This document shows, one piece after another, positions 11,701 through 26,700 of a DNA stretch of 64,000 nucleotides. How positions within the stretch are numbered: the stretch's first letter is position 1; every line of letters starts with the position of its first letter. Origin of the DNA: Paragonimus westermani (taxonomy: Eukaryota; Platyhelminthes; Trematoda; Plagiorchiida; Troglotrematidae); the NCBI GenBank assembly GCA_008508345.1, contig QNGE01000408.1, positions 124,001 to 188,000 on the forward strand, written 5' to 3'. Made by a program: the position numbers and the translations under genes. A model generated the notes under the pieces. The model was not told where the DNA came from and made no database searches. It saw only the letters and a program-made list of their open reading frames with translations.

Positions 11701-14700
11701 TATCGCACGCAGTTTTGTCAATTCGTGGATTTCGAATTTTGGCGTTCCGGCCACTATCACCACTGACCGTGGATCTCAGTTTACTTCAGCTCTTTTTCGT
11801 GATTTGAATCGCGTTCTTGGTTGCGAACATATAACGACCACTGCGTACCATCCATCGTCAAACGGTATGGTCGAAAGATTTCACCGTCAACTAAAATCAT
11901 CTTTAATGGCAACATCGACTGGTGACAAATGGGCTGATCGCCTACCTCTTATTCTCCTCGGCTTGCGAACTACTGTCAAGGAAGATGTTGGGTGCACCCC
12001 AGCAGAACTCGTGTACGGTTGTACATTGCGTATCCCTGGAGAGTTTCTCTCTAATTCCTTGGTACATCTGAGTCCCGACACGAGTAACGTCACGAGTCTT
12101 AGGAATCACATGCGGCATATTCAACCTTCACCCCCACGGAGAACGCTGCGACAAGAACAAATTCATCGTGATCTGCGCACTTGTCCTTTTGATTTCATTC
12201 GCGTTGGTTCACCCAAAACACCCCTACAGCCGCCGTATGATGATCCTTTCAGAGTGCTTGATCGTAAAGACAAGTATTTTGTCATTGACAAAAACGGAAC
12301 ACGTCACTCGGTGAGCATTGACAGACTAAAAGTTGCTTACGTCGACCAGGATTCAACGTTCCCATCTCGTCCACCAGACATAAATGCCGATGATTTCAGC
12401 CAGCGTATCCTAGATCCGTCTACCGACTCACAAAACCTTTCTCAGTCTACCCAACCTATGTTTGACACTAGTGAACATACCCATTTTCCTGCCTCCCAAC
12501 CCAAGACATGCAAACCACACACCCGTTCTGGCCGAACCGTTAGATGGCCCACAATCTGTAGCGATTATCATCATTGATTCACTGTGATTCTCTAACTATC
12601 GAGCGTTTTCTTTTCTCTCACGCTCCAGGGGGGGAGTTATGTAGAGTCTGTTACCATTTCGATCTTTTGTTACGTACCATTCTTCATACCGGTTATGTTC
12701 AATGCACATATTAACTACTTGTCTATTGTTTGAATCAATACACTTCTTCGTCCTCACGCGTTTCGCCTTCTGCTCGCACGCGGTCCTGGTTATCGTGGAC
12801 TAACGGTGGCAACGTTCATTTAGCTCGCTGGAGGAACCAAATCCGTTATTACCAAAGGGAGGAATCTTCTTGCAATACGCAACAGACCTAGTGTAGTGGA
12901 ATTAGTTTCGGACACCTACTGTGAATTCTTGTATTTGCCTTGAGGTACTGTTCCCCCCAACTCTCCGTTCCACTACAGAGTCCGCTAAAGAATAAAGAGT
13001 AATATATCAATCTACACCTATCACAAGAAAACCTTCTAAGGTTCCAACTTGTTTGCCTGTCCCAGATCCAAAAGAGTTTTCCAACTGGATTGACATCAGG
13101 ACTGTATAATGATCACTTAAAAATCGGAATCTCTTTCGAAAATACAACCGCTATTTTTTTAGTTCATGACATGTATATTAAACAATTGGTTCCCTCGAGC
13201 AGTTTGAACAAAGCAGATAGAACATGGAAACTGGTAGATGCAAGCATTTCGTATTGACTCATCAGTACCAAACTTACAATAACATGGGTGGGCTTTATTT
13301 AAAACAATCAATTTGAGGGGTGGAAAATCAATAAGCGAGTTGGGATAAGACATCAAGTCCAGGGAAGGGTCAGGTTCACGAAAAGTTGTTTCTGAACACA
13401 GAGAGCTGGTTTGAGCCGATTAATTGCAACTGCTTCAGCAAACCGTAAGAATCTNCGTGACCAGTGGTCAAGATGTGTCTGGCGACTGAGGAAACAGACT
13501 GTTCATGCGTTTCAGAAACATTGCCATTCTCCGGTAACACGGACTTCTGTACCCATTTAGGTAAATGTTCCTTCATTCTGGAGATCAAGCATCTCTCGGT
13601 TCTGCCTATGTAACTTTGTTCGCAGTTACATACAAAATGGTAAACACAATGTGAAGTGGCGCCGATAGGTTGATCTCCTTTGATTGAAGGCACTAGTAGT
13701 TTCTGAGTCCGAGCGATTACACGGAGTTCAGCTGCATCAAATGTTCGTTTAAATGAATTTCCTAATCGCTGTGTTGTTTGCTGCATGACATAATCACCCC
13801 TAAAGGGTAGCTCTATGAGCACGACTAGAAACGGAAACACCCATTTGCACAGCATACTCTTCTGAGGATACTCCAGTCGTTTTAGACACCATGTATCAGT
13901 TCCGTCGTGTAGCGAAAGCCATTATATGTGATTCTGCCCTCCAACGATCCATCCTGTATCTCTGCCGTATTTATCACGCGATTATCTCGATCCATGCTGC
14001 TACTGAATGGTGGTGTGAGTAGTATGGTGCGACTGTATCTCCTCACTACACTAGTTCCAGAACCTACGCAGGACTACTCCTCACCTCTACGTCACAACGA
14101 CGCAAATTAGTACTGGCTTGTCGCTCACGAAAATCCATCGCTTACGTGGTCGTCCAAAATCACCGGAAGATTTCACATGCCTATGTGGTAACAGCCAAGA
14201 AAATTTGCCAAACATTTTTTGCCGTACCCTCTTACCCATTATGACAGACACAAACGAAACAACATTGTACGCGCATTGACAATTCTCAAATACAGAAACA
14301 GAACCCACATTCTCACGATCAACTCGTTTCTCGAATCTGAAACCCTTATACTCAAAGAATGTGTAACCTTCGTTGCCAGTGTAGCTGTTTGTGACCTGTA
14401 CAGAGTGGAAGCCACAGTTAAATTAAATAATGTTGAATACGGTTCCAAAAATATCGTTCAACACACATCTGCTTTTCTCTGTTTCTGGAACCGCCAGTTT
14501 CCTAAATATCGTAATGTCCCTTCGTGATTAACAGGTTTTATACATTCACCATAGCAACAATTCTCCGAGCAAATGGGCCACTCAAAATGTGATATTCCAG
14601 GCATTTATGTAGCGTCTACCCTGGGCTCCCTCCAGATATGCAATTCACATATCAGATACTTATTGTCGCGTACTGAGCTAACCAATCGAGGAAAAATCAT

Positions 14701-17700
14701 AACACAAATCCGGGCGGCACTAAGCAATCTAAATTTACTGGAAAAACAGCACCCTTTTATGGAGGAACTACAGTATTTACGACTGCTACTATGCGACAGG
14801 TATCCTCAAATTTTGGTTGACCAGATTTTGCGTGTTGGTTCACAGCCTTGCATGTGATAACCCGGCTGTTTGAAACAGATACGCACGCAACAGCAACTAA
14901 TCTCCGTCCATGCTTGGTTGGAGCCATTCTGCCCATAATTCCGTCTGTAGCAGCCCTTGAGCGAACAGTGAATGGCTGAACCTTCTCCAATCAAGAATCC
15001 TCTCTAGTTCAAACTCATTACGGTTATGACATAGCCGCATATAAATTTCGATAAACACTTACTTCTGGCACGCTAACCAAAGTATGCTTAATGTAACGCA
15101 CGAATCACAATGTCGAAAAATGCGTCTCACTTACACGGAAACAGTATAGCCCACCTCGACGAATCATGTAAATCCCGAATCCCGGAGATGTGCGCCTTTC
15201 GTCAAAAACAAAGTGTTACTTTTACGCCGCAAAAAACCTCATGACTTTCGCCTTCACACTGTCCTATTCGTGTTCATCAGGCGAACGAATTGCATTTTAT
15301 ATATGAAAAATCCGGCAGTGAACAATGGCTTCATGATCAAGCGCGGTCCAGCTCATGGGAAAAACTGTAACTGCATCCTCACCGCCAAAATGATTAGACT
15401 GATTGTGATCGGCTTAACTCACCACAAGATGGTGAATTAGAACTGGGTCGGTGACGCAGCCGACAACCTGGAGGTGACCAGGAAAAACAGTTGTTTAAGC
15501 AACTCGACAACATCCTCTGATTAACCAGACATCTGTATCCGTGCTTGAGATCCAGAAGCTTTCAAATCTGCAGATGTTTTTCTTAGTTACAAACAAATTA
15601 TTAGTCGTACTGCGAAATTTTACGGATAGGTCGGTCTTTTTAGACATAAAACATCAGCATTCTTTGGGTCTAAGCAAGTACATGGAGTTAAGCTGTCGCA
15701 TTTTCTTTTTAGTTGGCTTAACATTTTTCGTTATTCGACGCACAATGTATCCAAAGCTAGTTGATAGCTGTGCGTATACCATCCTCATTCTTTCTGCCTT
15801 CTCGGATGACACATTTACACAACACTGTTCTCTAAGTACGTTTCAGATTAACCCTTTTAACGTAGTCGTAGACAAACTATGTTGTGTGAATATTCAGCGT
15901 GCTTGTGCACACAATATCTGCACCATTGTGCGTTTGTGTTTGACCAATATGATTTTACCAAAGTCTAAGTATTGACTGGACCACTTAAATATCACACAGG
16001 TCACTTCTGTTTATAGAACCATCGTCCCTGTGGTTAACGATATATGTTATGAACAAGTTAGGCATCTGACCTTCAAAAATTCACCCACAGATTCTACAGT
16101 GGGACGGGAGCTCTAGGTTATCCATCATTTACTAATATTAAATCCCTGTATGAGTACGACGAACGTGGCGTTTGTATTTTGAATAGACTTCGAGGTAATC
16201 AGTTAACCTGTGTCTACTAATTAGCCTAGGAAAAGTAGTAAAGACGATCCCTGGTGCAACTCTGCATCCACTCTCTTTGATTGACAACATAAAATCTCAT
16301 ATATACAATAGAAAACATTGAAGTTTTCTCAAAAATATCAATGAGGAAAGGTTACCCACTGTGATACGTTTCAGCGAGTTTGAAAGTAGGCCAAACGATA
16401 AGCTTTTACAGCCATTGCCTCTCTTATCGGTATTCTTCTCACTAATATATCGATAATAACAGTTTTTCGAAACCATAAGAAATTTGCACACCAAATTTAT
16501 TATGGGTGGCTCTTATACTAGAGTAGCCATGACCAAATGTTAGCTGGTCACGTAAATGTCATGTGTTACCGGAACTTAATATAGCCATCATATTATCTTA
16601 GATGCATAGAACTGCGAAGTCAAATAACACCGGGAAAGTTTTTTTGACAATATTATCTGGATGAAAAAAATGGAATGTGAATTCTGAGTTGGTTGATTGA
16701 AGTCTTCGAGGATAAGTAGTATCACAAGTACCATCGTCATTTTGTCATCTCTGTTCCGGAACTTGGGTGCACATTGGAGTCATCAAAATTTGTCCATTCT
16801 TTAAGTGTTGAATTTCCAAAAACGACCGAATCTTCTGTACCAACGAGGCACAGACCATACTTTCTGGCAAGTCGTGCGTGTCATGAATGCTGATGAGGTG
16901 GACAACCGAGTAAACTCAACTGCGACTGTTTGATCAGAGTGATGTTTTATGAACACGCATGATAACACTTAATAGGCCTTTAGGGGAACTTAAGTTATTC
17001 CAAAATATGCAACAACTGTGTTAAATATTGACGCATTTAGATGACTGTCAAAAATGGCGGATTAATTTTGTTCACCAGAAATATCAGATTGCAATTTAAA
17101 GTAAATCTCATCCATTAGAATCTGTCTGCTTACCAGCAGCACATCGACACACTCCAGTTTGTGGGTCGCATTCAGCTCCGTTAGTACACTGGCATTTGTG
17201 TTGACAATCCAAACCAAAGAATCCAGGAGCACATGGTCGGTCGCAGTGCATATTCCTCCAGCCTGGTTCACACTCACATGCACCAGAAATGTGGTCACAT
17301 GTACCATGCTGACATGCGCACGTCTCGATACAGTTTGGTCCGTACTTGCCAGGAGGACATTCTAGTATGATGAAACAATATAGAGCATTACACACACAGT
17401 GGTCAATACGAATGCCTCATGAAAATGTGAACGGAGTACAGTTCCTGATCATGACAAAGACATCCACAACGGAGAGCCCCATTAGGATAGAAACTAAAAT
17501 GTGGTACATCTTTTAGGACATGGCCAGCTGGTCAGTCTACTGGTATGCGAAAACTGTGGGTAATTGTACGTTGTTCAATGTGTGTTAGCCAAAATCCCTA
17601 CAACATATCAGGAACACTGAAGATGACAAACCACAAAATGTACCTACTCCGTAGACAAGTTGAGTTTTGAAAATAGCTCTATGATGTCCATTTCACTGTC

Positions 17701-20700
17701 GCATTATTCTCCATGTCGAAGAAAACTTTGTCACTTCGTGGTGTCAACAGTTTCACATTAGCCTCGAGACACGGGATCAATCGAGTCGGCACAAAGTTGA
17801 GTCAAGTTTGACCGAAATGGTCATCGTGACTATAATAGCATTTACATACAAGCAACCGAACACATTCATCATTTTGTTTTCCTCACGGTTACGGTGCCCA
17901 ATCTTTGTCCATTCATTCGTTATACGAACACTCCCCACGATTAGCCAGTCTGTTCACTGTGATGTTTGTGTTTATTCCACCCTCTCTGGCTATCACAGTG
18001 TTATTTTCCATCTATCAAGTAGTTCAGCATTTTATTCTCGTTATATAAAGACTCCATAAACAGCTTTCCCCAAAACCTTTGCAGTGTGTTACGCACACGA
18101 TGTAATATCGGGTGATGAACACATAACACTGTTCTCCACGCTGTTTTTACAGAAAGGTTCCGGTTATCTGCGACAGTTTGCTAAAATGAGCGATTTTCAG
18201 TGAACACTTGTGAATGTTTAAAATTGTTTCTTGTTCTTCCTAAACGAGTCTTCTCTAGTGATTAGCAGCATAGTTATGATAAAAACAATATTGTCTCTCG
18301 TGTGCTGCTTGGAATTCACACTGCGTGATTTTTTGATGTGATGGAAGTCATCCGATTGATTCTCTAGGTCTTGCATGTGAAGGAAAACCTTTTTTGTATT
18401 CTGATTTATCAATTCGTGAATTCTTGCACTGTTCTCTTCTGTTTTCAGGTTTACTTACAAAGTAATTTTAACTTAATTAGCTGGGGTTCACGTACACTTT
18501 TATTGTGTTCAATATTTTTCATTAGTTCATAGAAGTTCATTCAGTCTATCAACTGAGGATCTATCTTTCCGAATTATCACTGTACAACGAAAATACCCCC
18601 TCACTGGAATGGTTGGTATTGGGGATATCCACAGCTTACACATCGCTCACAGTCGTTCAGCCAATTAATTTGACCGTAATAATCCATCAGAAATAACATG
18701 AAATTTGACAGATTAATCAGTTTTCTGAGCACTCTCTTCTACGTGCCATCATGACACTGAGGAACGGAACTGAAAGCAACAATAGGTCATGCGACAGGAC
18801 TGTTAGATCAAGTTCACTCACGTGTGATCAAGGCTATAATTTCAATGAAGAACCTAACTATAGTGGGTTACTTCTAGTAGGCTAATCAGAGACCTGGGGC
18901 AACAAAGTGCTAAAGGTATCACCTAACACGGCTACTCATTGAACATTTGGCTTCCCTAATTTTGTGGATAACAGAAGTCAAGAGCTTTAATTTCTTACCA
19001 ACTGCTTTAAGACCTGTGTTGCAAGGGCGACAGTTTGGCCACTCTCTAAATACCAGCGATGTGAGCAAACCCTATTTGACTAAGTTTTGCTGAAGATGGT
19101 AGAAAACGAGCTAATTCGTATGTCACACGTATCGAACATGACAGCGACGGTTTACGGCGACCTCTGCAGGATAATGTGGATTTGCTTTAATTGACCACCA
19201 TACATGTCTCGTTTCTTTCAGTGGTAATTTTTGTGCACACATCCTGTCACTTTTATTCAAAATCACAACCCACAGAGCGACTTATGATGGATTCAAGGCC
19301 CTGGCAATTGACGACATTGCGATTTACTAGCTAAACACACAAAAACAGTATGTCTGTTCAAACTTCCACTACTGAAACGACTACTGTTTCGACTGATTGT
19401 ACCCACTGACACGCAGTAATTGAAATACGGGCACCTGGTATCCCTCTTGAGAGATTGTGGTTCAAGTGCGCAGTAAACCATGACGTTACGAATCGGGAGG
19501 TCTACATCCACCAATAAAAAATGCATGACGAAAAGTGTGTCAGATCGGCTGGAATACTGTGGTAGATGTTGCTATTGGTAAGAAAATAAGTGTGACACTG
19601 TTAGGGGCTCTCAGTCCGGTTGCATCAGAAGTGCTTATCTGTAGGAACACTATATAGTTATATTTTCAGTAAAAGGTTTATGTATTAACCTTTCTTTGGC
19701 AGCATCCATATCCGTAGTTCTTATGTACTCCCCACATTTATCTAGATAATTATCTGATTTCTTTTCCCCGTTGGCTTGATAACACCCCAATGAGTCGATG
19801 TTCCAACTTCAGTATATTCATCTCTCAAGAAGGCCAGATCAGTGTTTTCCTTTGAAGTGGATTTAAACTACTGGAACCGCATATAACCTGTAGCATGCGG
19901 GTAAGACAGTTGTTGTTTCCACAATCACCGTCAAGCAATGAGCGCAGTCGTATTGTGATTTAGACGTACACAAAACCAGTACGGTGAGCTTGCTATGAGA
20001 TTAACCAACCACAAGTGAACTTTCATTCATGTATTGATAACTTGGAGCATGAAAGCACACAGAACGAGATAGTTTAGCCTGAATACTTACTTGTGTCGCA
20101 CTTGGTGCCATTGTAACCGGCGAAACACACACAAACACCTGTGTCTTTGTTGCACTCAACTCCATGCAAGCAATCACATTGTCTCGTGCATTTTGGGCCC
20201 CATCGACCTGGTGAACAAGCTTGGAAAATGAACAGACAAGGGTTAAATGAAACGTTCGTGAAGACTGTAACAAGAAAGTGGCTAAACCACAAACAGTTTA
20301 TCAGTTTAGTGGTCATCACAGCCAACTTAGGCCTTCAACCACAAACAAAGGGATGGTTGGAAACATGTGTTGTTGCATCATCTTGCAAATTATGTGATAC
20401 AGTAAACCCAGCCACTGAATTGTGACCATTTAGTTATAACCTGCATTAACAGATCAACAAATGTATTGATCAGCCATAATTTTTGTTTTAAGAACAGCCT
20501 GATTCACTTTCTACATGCATCCGTTTGTACATAATCCGTTCGCCGTCTTACAAACCATGTGAACTGTAATCATCGGTATTAGTTGCATTCAACCTACCTA
20601 AGTTGAAATGGATACACGTCTTAGCTGGAGATATCAGAGACCGGAAATCGTTAAGAAAGTATAAAATGAACGTTGGTTATAGTACATGCCAAAAATATTC

Positions 20701-23700
20701 CACAGCGTACAACAACCTCCCAAGCCGAATCCACGAATTCCACCAAATCTAGACGAGTAGGAGGATTAGGATTGATTTGTACCGTCTTGTGTATTGCCGG
20801 ACGCTAGTGTGCAGTGGTACTGAATTTCACCTCACCCTGTTAGGTTGAACCTGATTCACATCTACTCACGTTTGGCGATGTGCATCCGCCACAACCTTCG
20901 CTTATTTGTAAACGTGCTAATGTGAACACGTAGTCAAATTTGCAGCAAATAATTAACTTCTCACAAGTTTCACTAAATCGAGCAAAATCAACGGATTGCC
21001 TCCTGTACTTCACCCACCGGTCGAGATTGCGGGAGTAGGAGGACGAGATCCCAGTGACAGCTCGGCTTTATCAGCTGATGCGTGGCACACTACTGCAGAG
21101 TCTGTTACACTTTTGCTCTCTTGTTACGCGCTATTCTTCATACCTGTTGTACATATAAACTACTTGTTTGTTGTTCGACTCAATACTCACTTCGTTCTCG
21201 CGCGTGTCGCCTTCAGTTTTCACGTGGTCGTGGTCAGCGTGGACTAACCGTGACAGCTGTCTTCTAGGACGCTGGAGCAACCGAATTCGTTGGAATCTAT
21301 TAGTTATTAAGGTGGAGAACCTTCTCGCAATATACAGCTCATTTAGTGTGATGGGATCTATTGGGGACAGCTACTGTGAGTCAGTGTATTTGTCTTGTAG
21401 CAGTGTAACCCCAACTATTCGTTCCACTACACTACTACTCTTTTCTGTGAAATCCTTTCTGTGGAACTCGATTCCATGGTAGGGTACTTTCACATAGTTT
21501 CTTCAGCATCACTGGACCTGTGATTTCGTGCTCGTGTAGGGGTCTTTTCTCTCAGGAATTTGATGTCTACACGTGACCAGATGATTAGCACGTTTGGTTC
21601 GGCTCGTCTAAGAATGCAAGTGGCCAGCATAGGAGAGGAAGAAATTCGAGTCTACACTAATGAATGCTAAGAATGTAATGTGCATTGGATACGGAACACT
21701 AGGACTCAGAGACCCTCGGATACCCAAAAAGATTATTGTGCATCGTGAAGTTGGTTTCATGCTTAGTGAACTTTCTGGCAATGCAAGGGGCAAAGAAGAG
21801 TTAATCAAAATTCAAAATACAGCCCCTAAGTTGACCTAACTAGGGCATCCGATCAAATATACGGCCAAAATGCTAAGGGGCTTCATCTCTGTTCTCTTCT
21901 CTGTGAAGGAGGTATTGGAGTGCACCACGGTTTTGTGCAACCCGTCCAAGCAGACATCCCGTAGGCTACGGTCATTTTATTCGCAATATTCGTGGTAACT
22001 CAAGTGGTTGGGTTTAGGTTCGATTAAATCTTGCGGATGATTTGATTTAACCCGTTAATCGATGCACGAACTTCTAGGTCAAACCCAAACTTGGGTCCTT
22101 GAGGGAAAAATGGAGCAGTTCTGTAGTCGAACGCAGAATGCACTAACATACGATATGACGTATAAAACAAGTATAAACGTGAAAGATTAAAAAGTATTGT
22201 ACATTTTAGAAGACGGTTTCAAAGTGTCCTGGAACGTGAGGTAAAGTTTTCAATGCGCGCATAAGAATGAACATACACGCCAGCGCCTGATTATAAGAAT
22301 CCAGTTTACTGTCCACAACGAACTGGATAGTTTTTCAAACTTAATACAGCGAAAGCCAAGGCTGGTGAATCAAAAACTGAAGTTATTTTCCTGTCTGCAT
22401 GTTATCTTGATGCAAGCAGGAATCTCCTAGGTTCTGTTAAGAGGTTGGCGGTGACTGACAATTTAAAATCAGCCCTACACAGATCATAAGTACTGTGCAA
22501 ATGGGATGTGGATCCACGTCAACAAATCACATTTGTACATCAGATAGTCCAAGAGTTTTCCACTACACAACACACTACTGAATTTCACCCACTCACGTGG
22601 TTGTTCGTCAAATGTGAATCGATCGTTTTCTAAAACCAGAAAAAAGAGCAATTCCGATTGGTTCATTTAAACAAAAGACACTGGCAAATTAATTCGAGCT
22701 AAATACTGAACAACTGACGGGAGGATGTGGCATCACTGTTCCGCGCATCCTATGTACAACAAACGCTGCTCACATACTCACGCCCATACATGCAGACACA
22801 CATTCAACAGAGGTCGCGCCTCATTTATCTTCACACGAATGTAGGCCACTTCAGTGAGCACCCACATTCGTTTTGCATATTTGACACGTGTGGGCCGTTG
22901 TCTCGCCAACTGAATATGCTCGGTTAAGTCTGTAGGCCTATGTGAAGCTCGGTGACCTTGGTAGGGATCCTACCGGATGGTCGCGCTATAGTACAACTGG
23001 CCGTGGAGATGACCCCTCGAATGCTGAAGTGTGTGCTACCAGGGGTGTTTTGAGGCGTGAGTATTTACTGCACGAGGTATAAATGCATCAAAGGACGATT
23101 GCAATTCTAAGCCCAACAGAACACAAATCAGCTGCCAGCCATTTGACTTACGCATTCCACATTTACTTCCCACAGATCCATCGGAACAATGACACAGTCC
23201 CGTAACCGGATCGCAGCCAACAGCGCCAGGGCCACAATCACATTTTTTTTCACATCCCGAACCGTAAGTTCCGGGATCACAACCTGGAACCCGAGAGACA
23301 AATGAAGAAAAAAACCTCAGGGCAAACTGGGCAAGGTAACCCCACTAGTGAACGCATACTGTATGCCACTCTGCAAATTACACCCAGCTGCTCCTTTTTG
23401 CAGCGATTCCTTTGTTCCGGCTGGAATCCATGGTATGCGTCCCATACTTTAGTAACATTAACTCAGGACTATCATTCGTTTGTACCGTAAGTAATTCACG
23501 TGAATCGAAAGGCCATAAACACGCGTTCTGTGATGTGTTTGAACAGCGAACATTATATGTACACAGCATTTGGCCACCTCTGATCAATGAGATACTGAAA
23601 GCCTAAAAATAACAGCGTTGTACTGAGTAATCTCTAAGCTGTAGCGTAAAGTGTAGTGTACACTTCAGCCTTATGATTGCTACAAATCATGACACGTATA

Positions 23701-26700
23701 TTTGATTTTATGGGTAGCGGTCCAACTGAAGGAAGTATCTTAAAAGTGCACGTGATGATCACGGTGGATATGGTTCTGCTGATGTTAAAACCTACAAGTT
23801 AACCTTGTGGTCATGTAAGGCAGGTCAAAATTTCAGCATTTGGGTCTGAAAAACTCAAAATTATTCAGTCCGTATGCAACTTTGAGAAATTGACCAAGAT
23901 TGACACCAGTCCTAATAATATTATCCACAAAATCGGTCATACAACTCACGAATGTCACAATGCGTCCCACGATAGCCTGCTTTGCAGTAACATGCTCCCG
24001 TCTGAGGATTGCAGCGTAATGGTCTCCCGTGGGAATCCATTCCGCATTGACAAGTCTTGGCACATTGTACTCCCCAGTACCCTTCGGAACAGTCTGTCAG
24101 CAGCAGGGGAAAAGTAATGTCAAACCTTGTTTCATCTTAAAGGTATTGGGAGTGTTTAACGCGACGATATACACTGGCTGCGGAAACATACTGTCCCTCA
24201 TTGAAACGTGGCAGCACACTACTGTTGGCATTCAGGCAATCAGGTTGATAACAGTGGTACGTTCATAGACGTGCGAGTTCTCACATTAATCTTTAAATAG
24301 TGATACAAACATTACGGATTCTCAGTTCGACAATTTGCTGTGGTCTAAACAAATCATCCACCGTGGGAGACAAACACGGTATTGAGTGATCATTCCTGAG
24401 CGTTCGTTCGGTCAACTGCAGGCAGGCGTCCAATGACGTGGCAAATTGGAACGGAGTCATGTGGATTTTTGGAAATCGTAAATAGGTTCAACGGATCGCT
24501 GAAGTTCGTAAGCTTTCACGAACTGCCATCTTGATTTTAACACCGAAAATGTCCGGTGCAAAAGATCAAACGGGTAAAGAAGAGTCAAATAATGAGAACC
24601 GGTTGATTTAGTGACTAGTTAGAACACACTCAAATATTTTCCAGTAAACCTTCTAACTGACGGTCTTCAAGAGTGGACTATATCGCGGTTTTGATAACAA
24701 ACGACAGTCAAATTATTCTGAGGCATATCGGGTAATTGTCGTAATATCTGCCATTGTGACTGGCCGAAGATGCGAAACTATCTTTTCCCGTACGTAACAT
24801 TTGTATTAACATGGTATAGAAGTATTTGTTACTGTGTTTGTAGGTCGCAAAAGTCATGAAATTGAAGGGAAAACTGCCTCGATTTACTCCCTTAATCATC
24901 TACGGTAGACTAGATACCTTAATTCCGATCCGGATTTCAGGCAACCTCATTAGGACCATGGCTATGTGGATGCGTTTGTGGTTAAACTTGGAGCACCGAT
25001 TGTCATAACTGATCGGTGTTTTTTACCTCAGGCTCTTGTCATGGCCAAAAATACAGTATTGTACCAACATATAAAAACACTATTGAGGAGACACGTTTAC
25101 TGTGGAAATGGCTGCCCAGAGAGAAAGAAGTGAGGGACCATTATAAGTTGACTAACGGCATAGATAAACCAAACGCATTTACTGTTTTAAATACACGAAT
25201 GCTTATGTTAAAAGTTCCCTCCTGTCCGTACGATATAGGAATAACAGAAAAGGCGCATCCGAAATCAGAATAAACCCAAGAGCTGAAATGTCACGGGGAT
25301 ATGGCGAACTGAACATTGCTCGCGGCTAACTACGGCTTCTACATTCAGATATTCTTTCCAGTCAGCACCAGACGTGGAACTCACACCTGTTATAGACCGT
25401 TCATATTGCTTATAGTTACCAGGAATGAAGTCCACCAAGGATGGAACCCGACTTTGTTGCTACACTCGAAAAGGGTTGACTGAAAAGTCTAACTGAAGAT
25501 GGAAGTCGCCATAGTGTTTGAGTAGCATTTGATTTCTACTAACCAGGTTCTTCACCAATTAGCAATACTACAAAGCATGTTGTAAGATAACCACGTCACT
25601 TTAAACGATACTGCTGAATTCTCAGAAGGTTCGTCTGATTTCAGCTCTTGGTGGTGATGTCTAGGATGTGGTTATCACACTTAACTTTTTAATTCACTTC
25701 AGTACGGATAATAGCTTACAAACTCAATTACCTGATAGGTATGTTATGACATAGTGACTATCGGTTGCAAAGAATTCTCGAGCAATCAGATTATAGTTAT
25801 GCGCAAAACCTTCTAGCATAAAGAATCACTGTATGACTCATTCACCTCACGGCTAAATGAACGGGTTTCTCGTCAGTGATATTAACAAACTAATCACAAT
25901 GTAATTCCAGAACATTTAAGTTGTGTCAGCCACTTTTTTGTACAGTTCGAATGTAAAAACACATTTGAATGGAGATAATAAACGTATTTACTGTTTGTGC
26001 TACATCACTAATCCCCAAAACTTACCTCGCTCGCACTTGGTGCCGAGTTTTCCCGGTGGACACTGAACCGTGCATCTGCCAGTTACGGGGTCACAACCAC
26101 CGGTGCAATCGAAACACGTCTGTTTACAGTCTACACCGAAATAGCCGTACGGACAAGGAAGAATACAATCCGGTGGTCGATAGCCTGGCTGGCAGGTACA
26201 AGCACCAGTCTATACAGACGGGATGGAGATGAGCAAGTTTGATGCCAGTGATAATTTCTGAATGCGGATACTTACTGAGAACCGAAACGCATAACAGGAA
26301 GTACTATCGACGGGTTGTTACGTTTTGGCTCACCATGTATCTCGTATTGCCGTAGCAACGGTTTCTGGTATAACAGTCTACTCAACTTGACAATCGATAA
26401 GCACAAGCACGTATCGCTTCCACCTCAAAACAATGTGTGATCCTTTAGACTAACTGCATGTGCATTATGTGCGATTTGCTTATGCAATAAAACCTCGCTA
26501 TAGGGATCACACATGGGAAAATGAGAAGGCGATATCTCCGAGTAATCTCTGCAAGGTAGGTTGACAGAGGACTATAAATTGTGTAGAATATACAAACCCT
26601 GGAAGATGGAAGTAATATTAATCTTGGCTGTAATCGCTGTATAGACTGATTACTATTAATAGCTACTAGTTACTGATAAGTGGTAGAGGATTCTGGTGAT

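Larger units (their letters stand above)
8096..12977 (+). mobile_element. Intact CsRn1-like Ty3/gypsy LTR retrotransposon
   Basis: 4882 bp, plus strand, antisense to the host gene. It has 338-bp LTRs starting TG and ending CA, a primer binding site, open gag and pol, a polypurine tract and a 4-bp target duplication (GAGT at 8092-8095 and 12978-12981). The Gag Cys/His array C-X2-H-X9-C-X3-C and the tRNA-Trp-like primer site fit the CsRn1 clade of Ty3/gypsy elements known from trematodes. No env is present. The LTRs differ at 6 of 338 positions, so the insertion is fairly recent but not brand new. It sits inside the intron between exons m and n; its coding capacity looks complete. Confidence 0.93.

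Noticed and set aside
15541..15975. 144-codon plus-strand open frame
   Set aside because: No domain, no start context, no splice partners and no repeat match; AT-rich intron can hold a frame of this length by chance.
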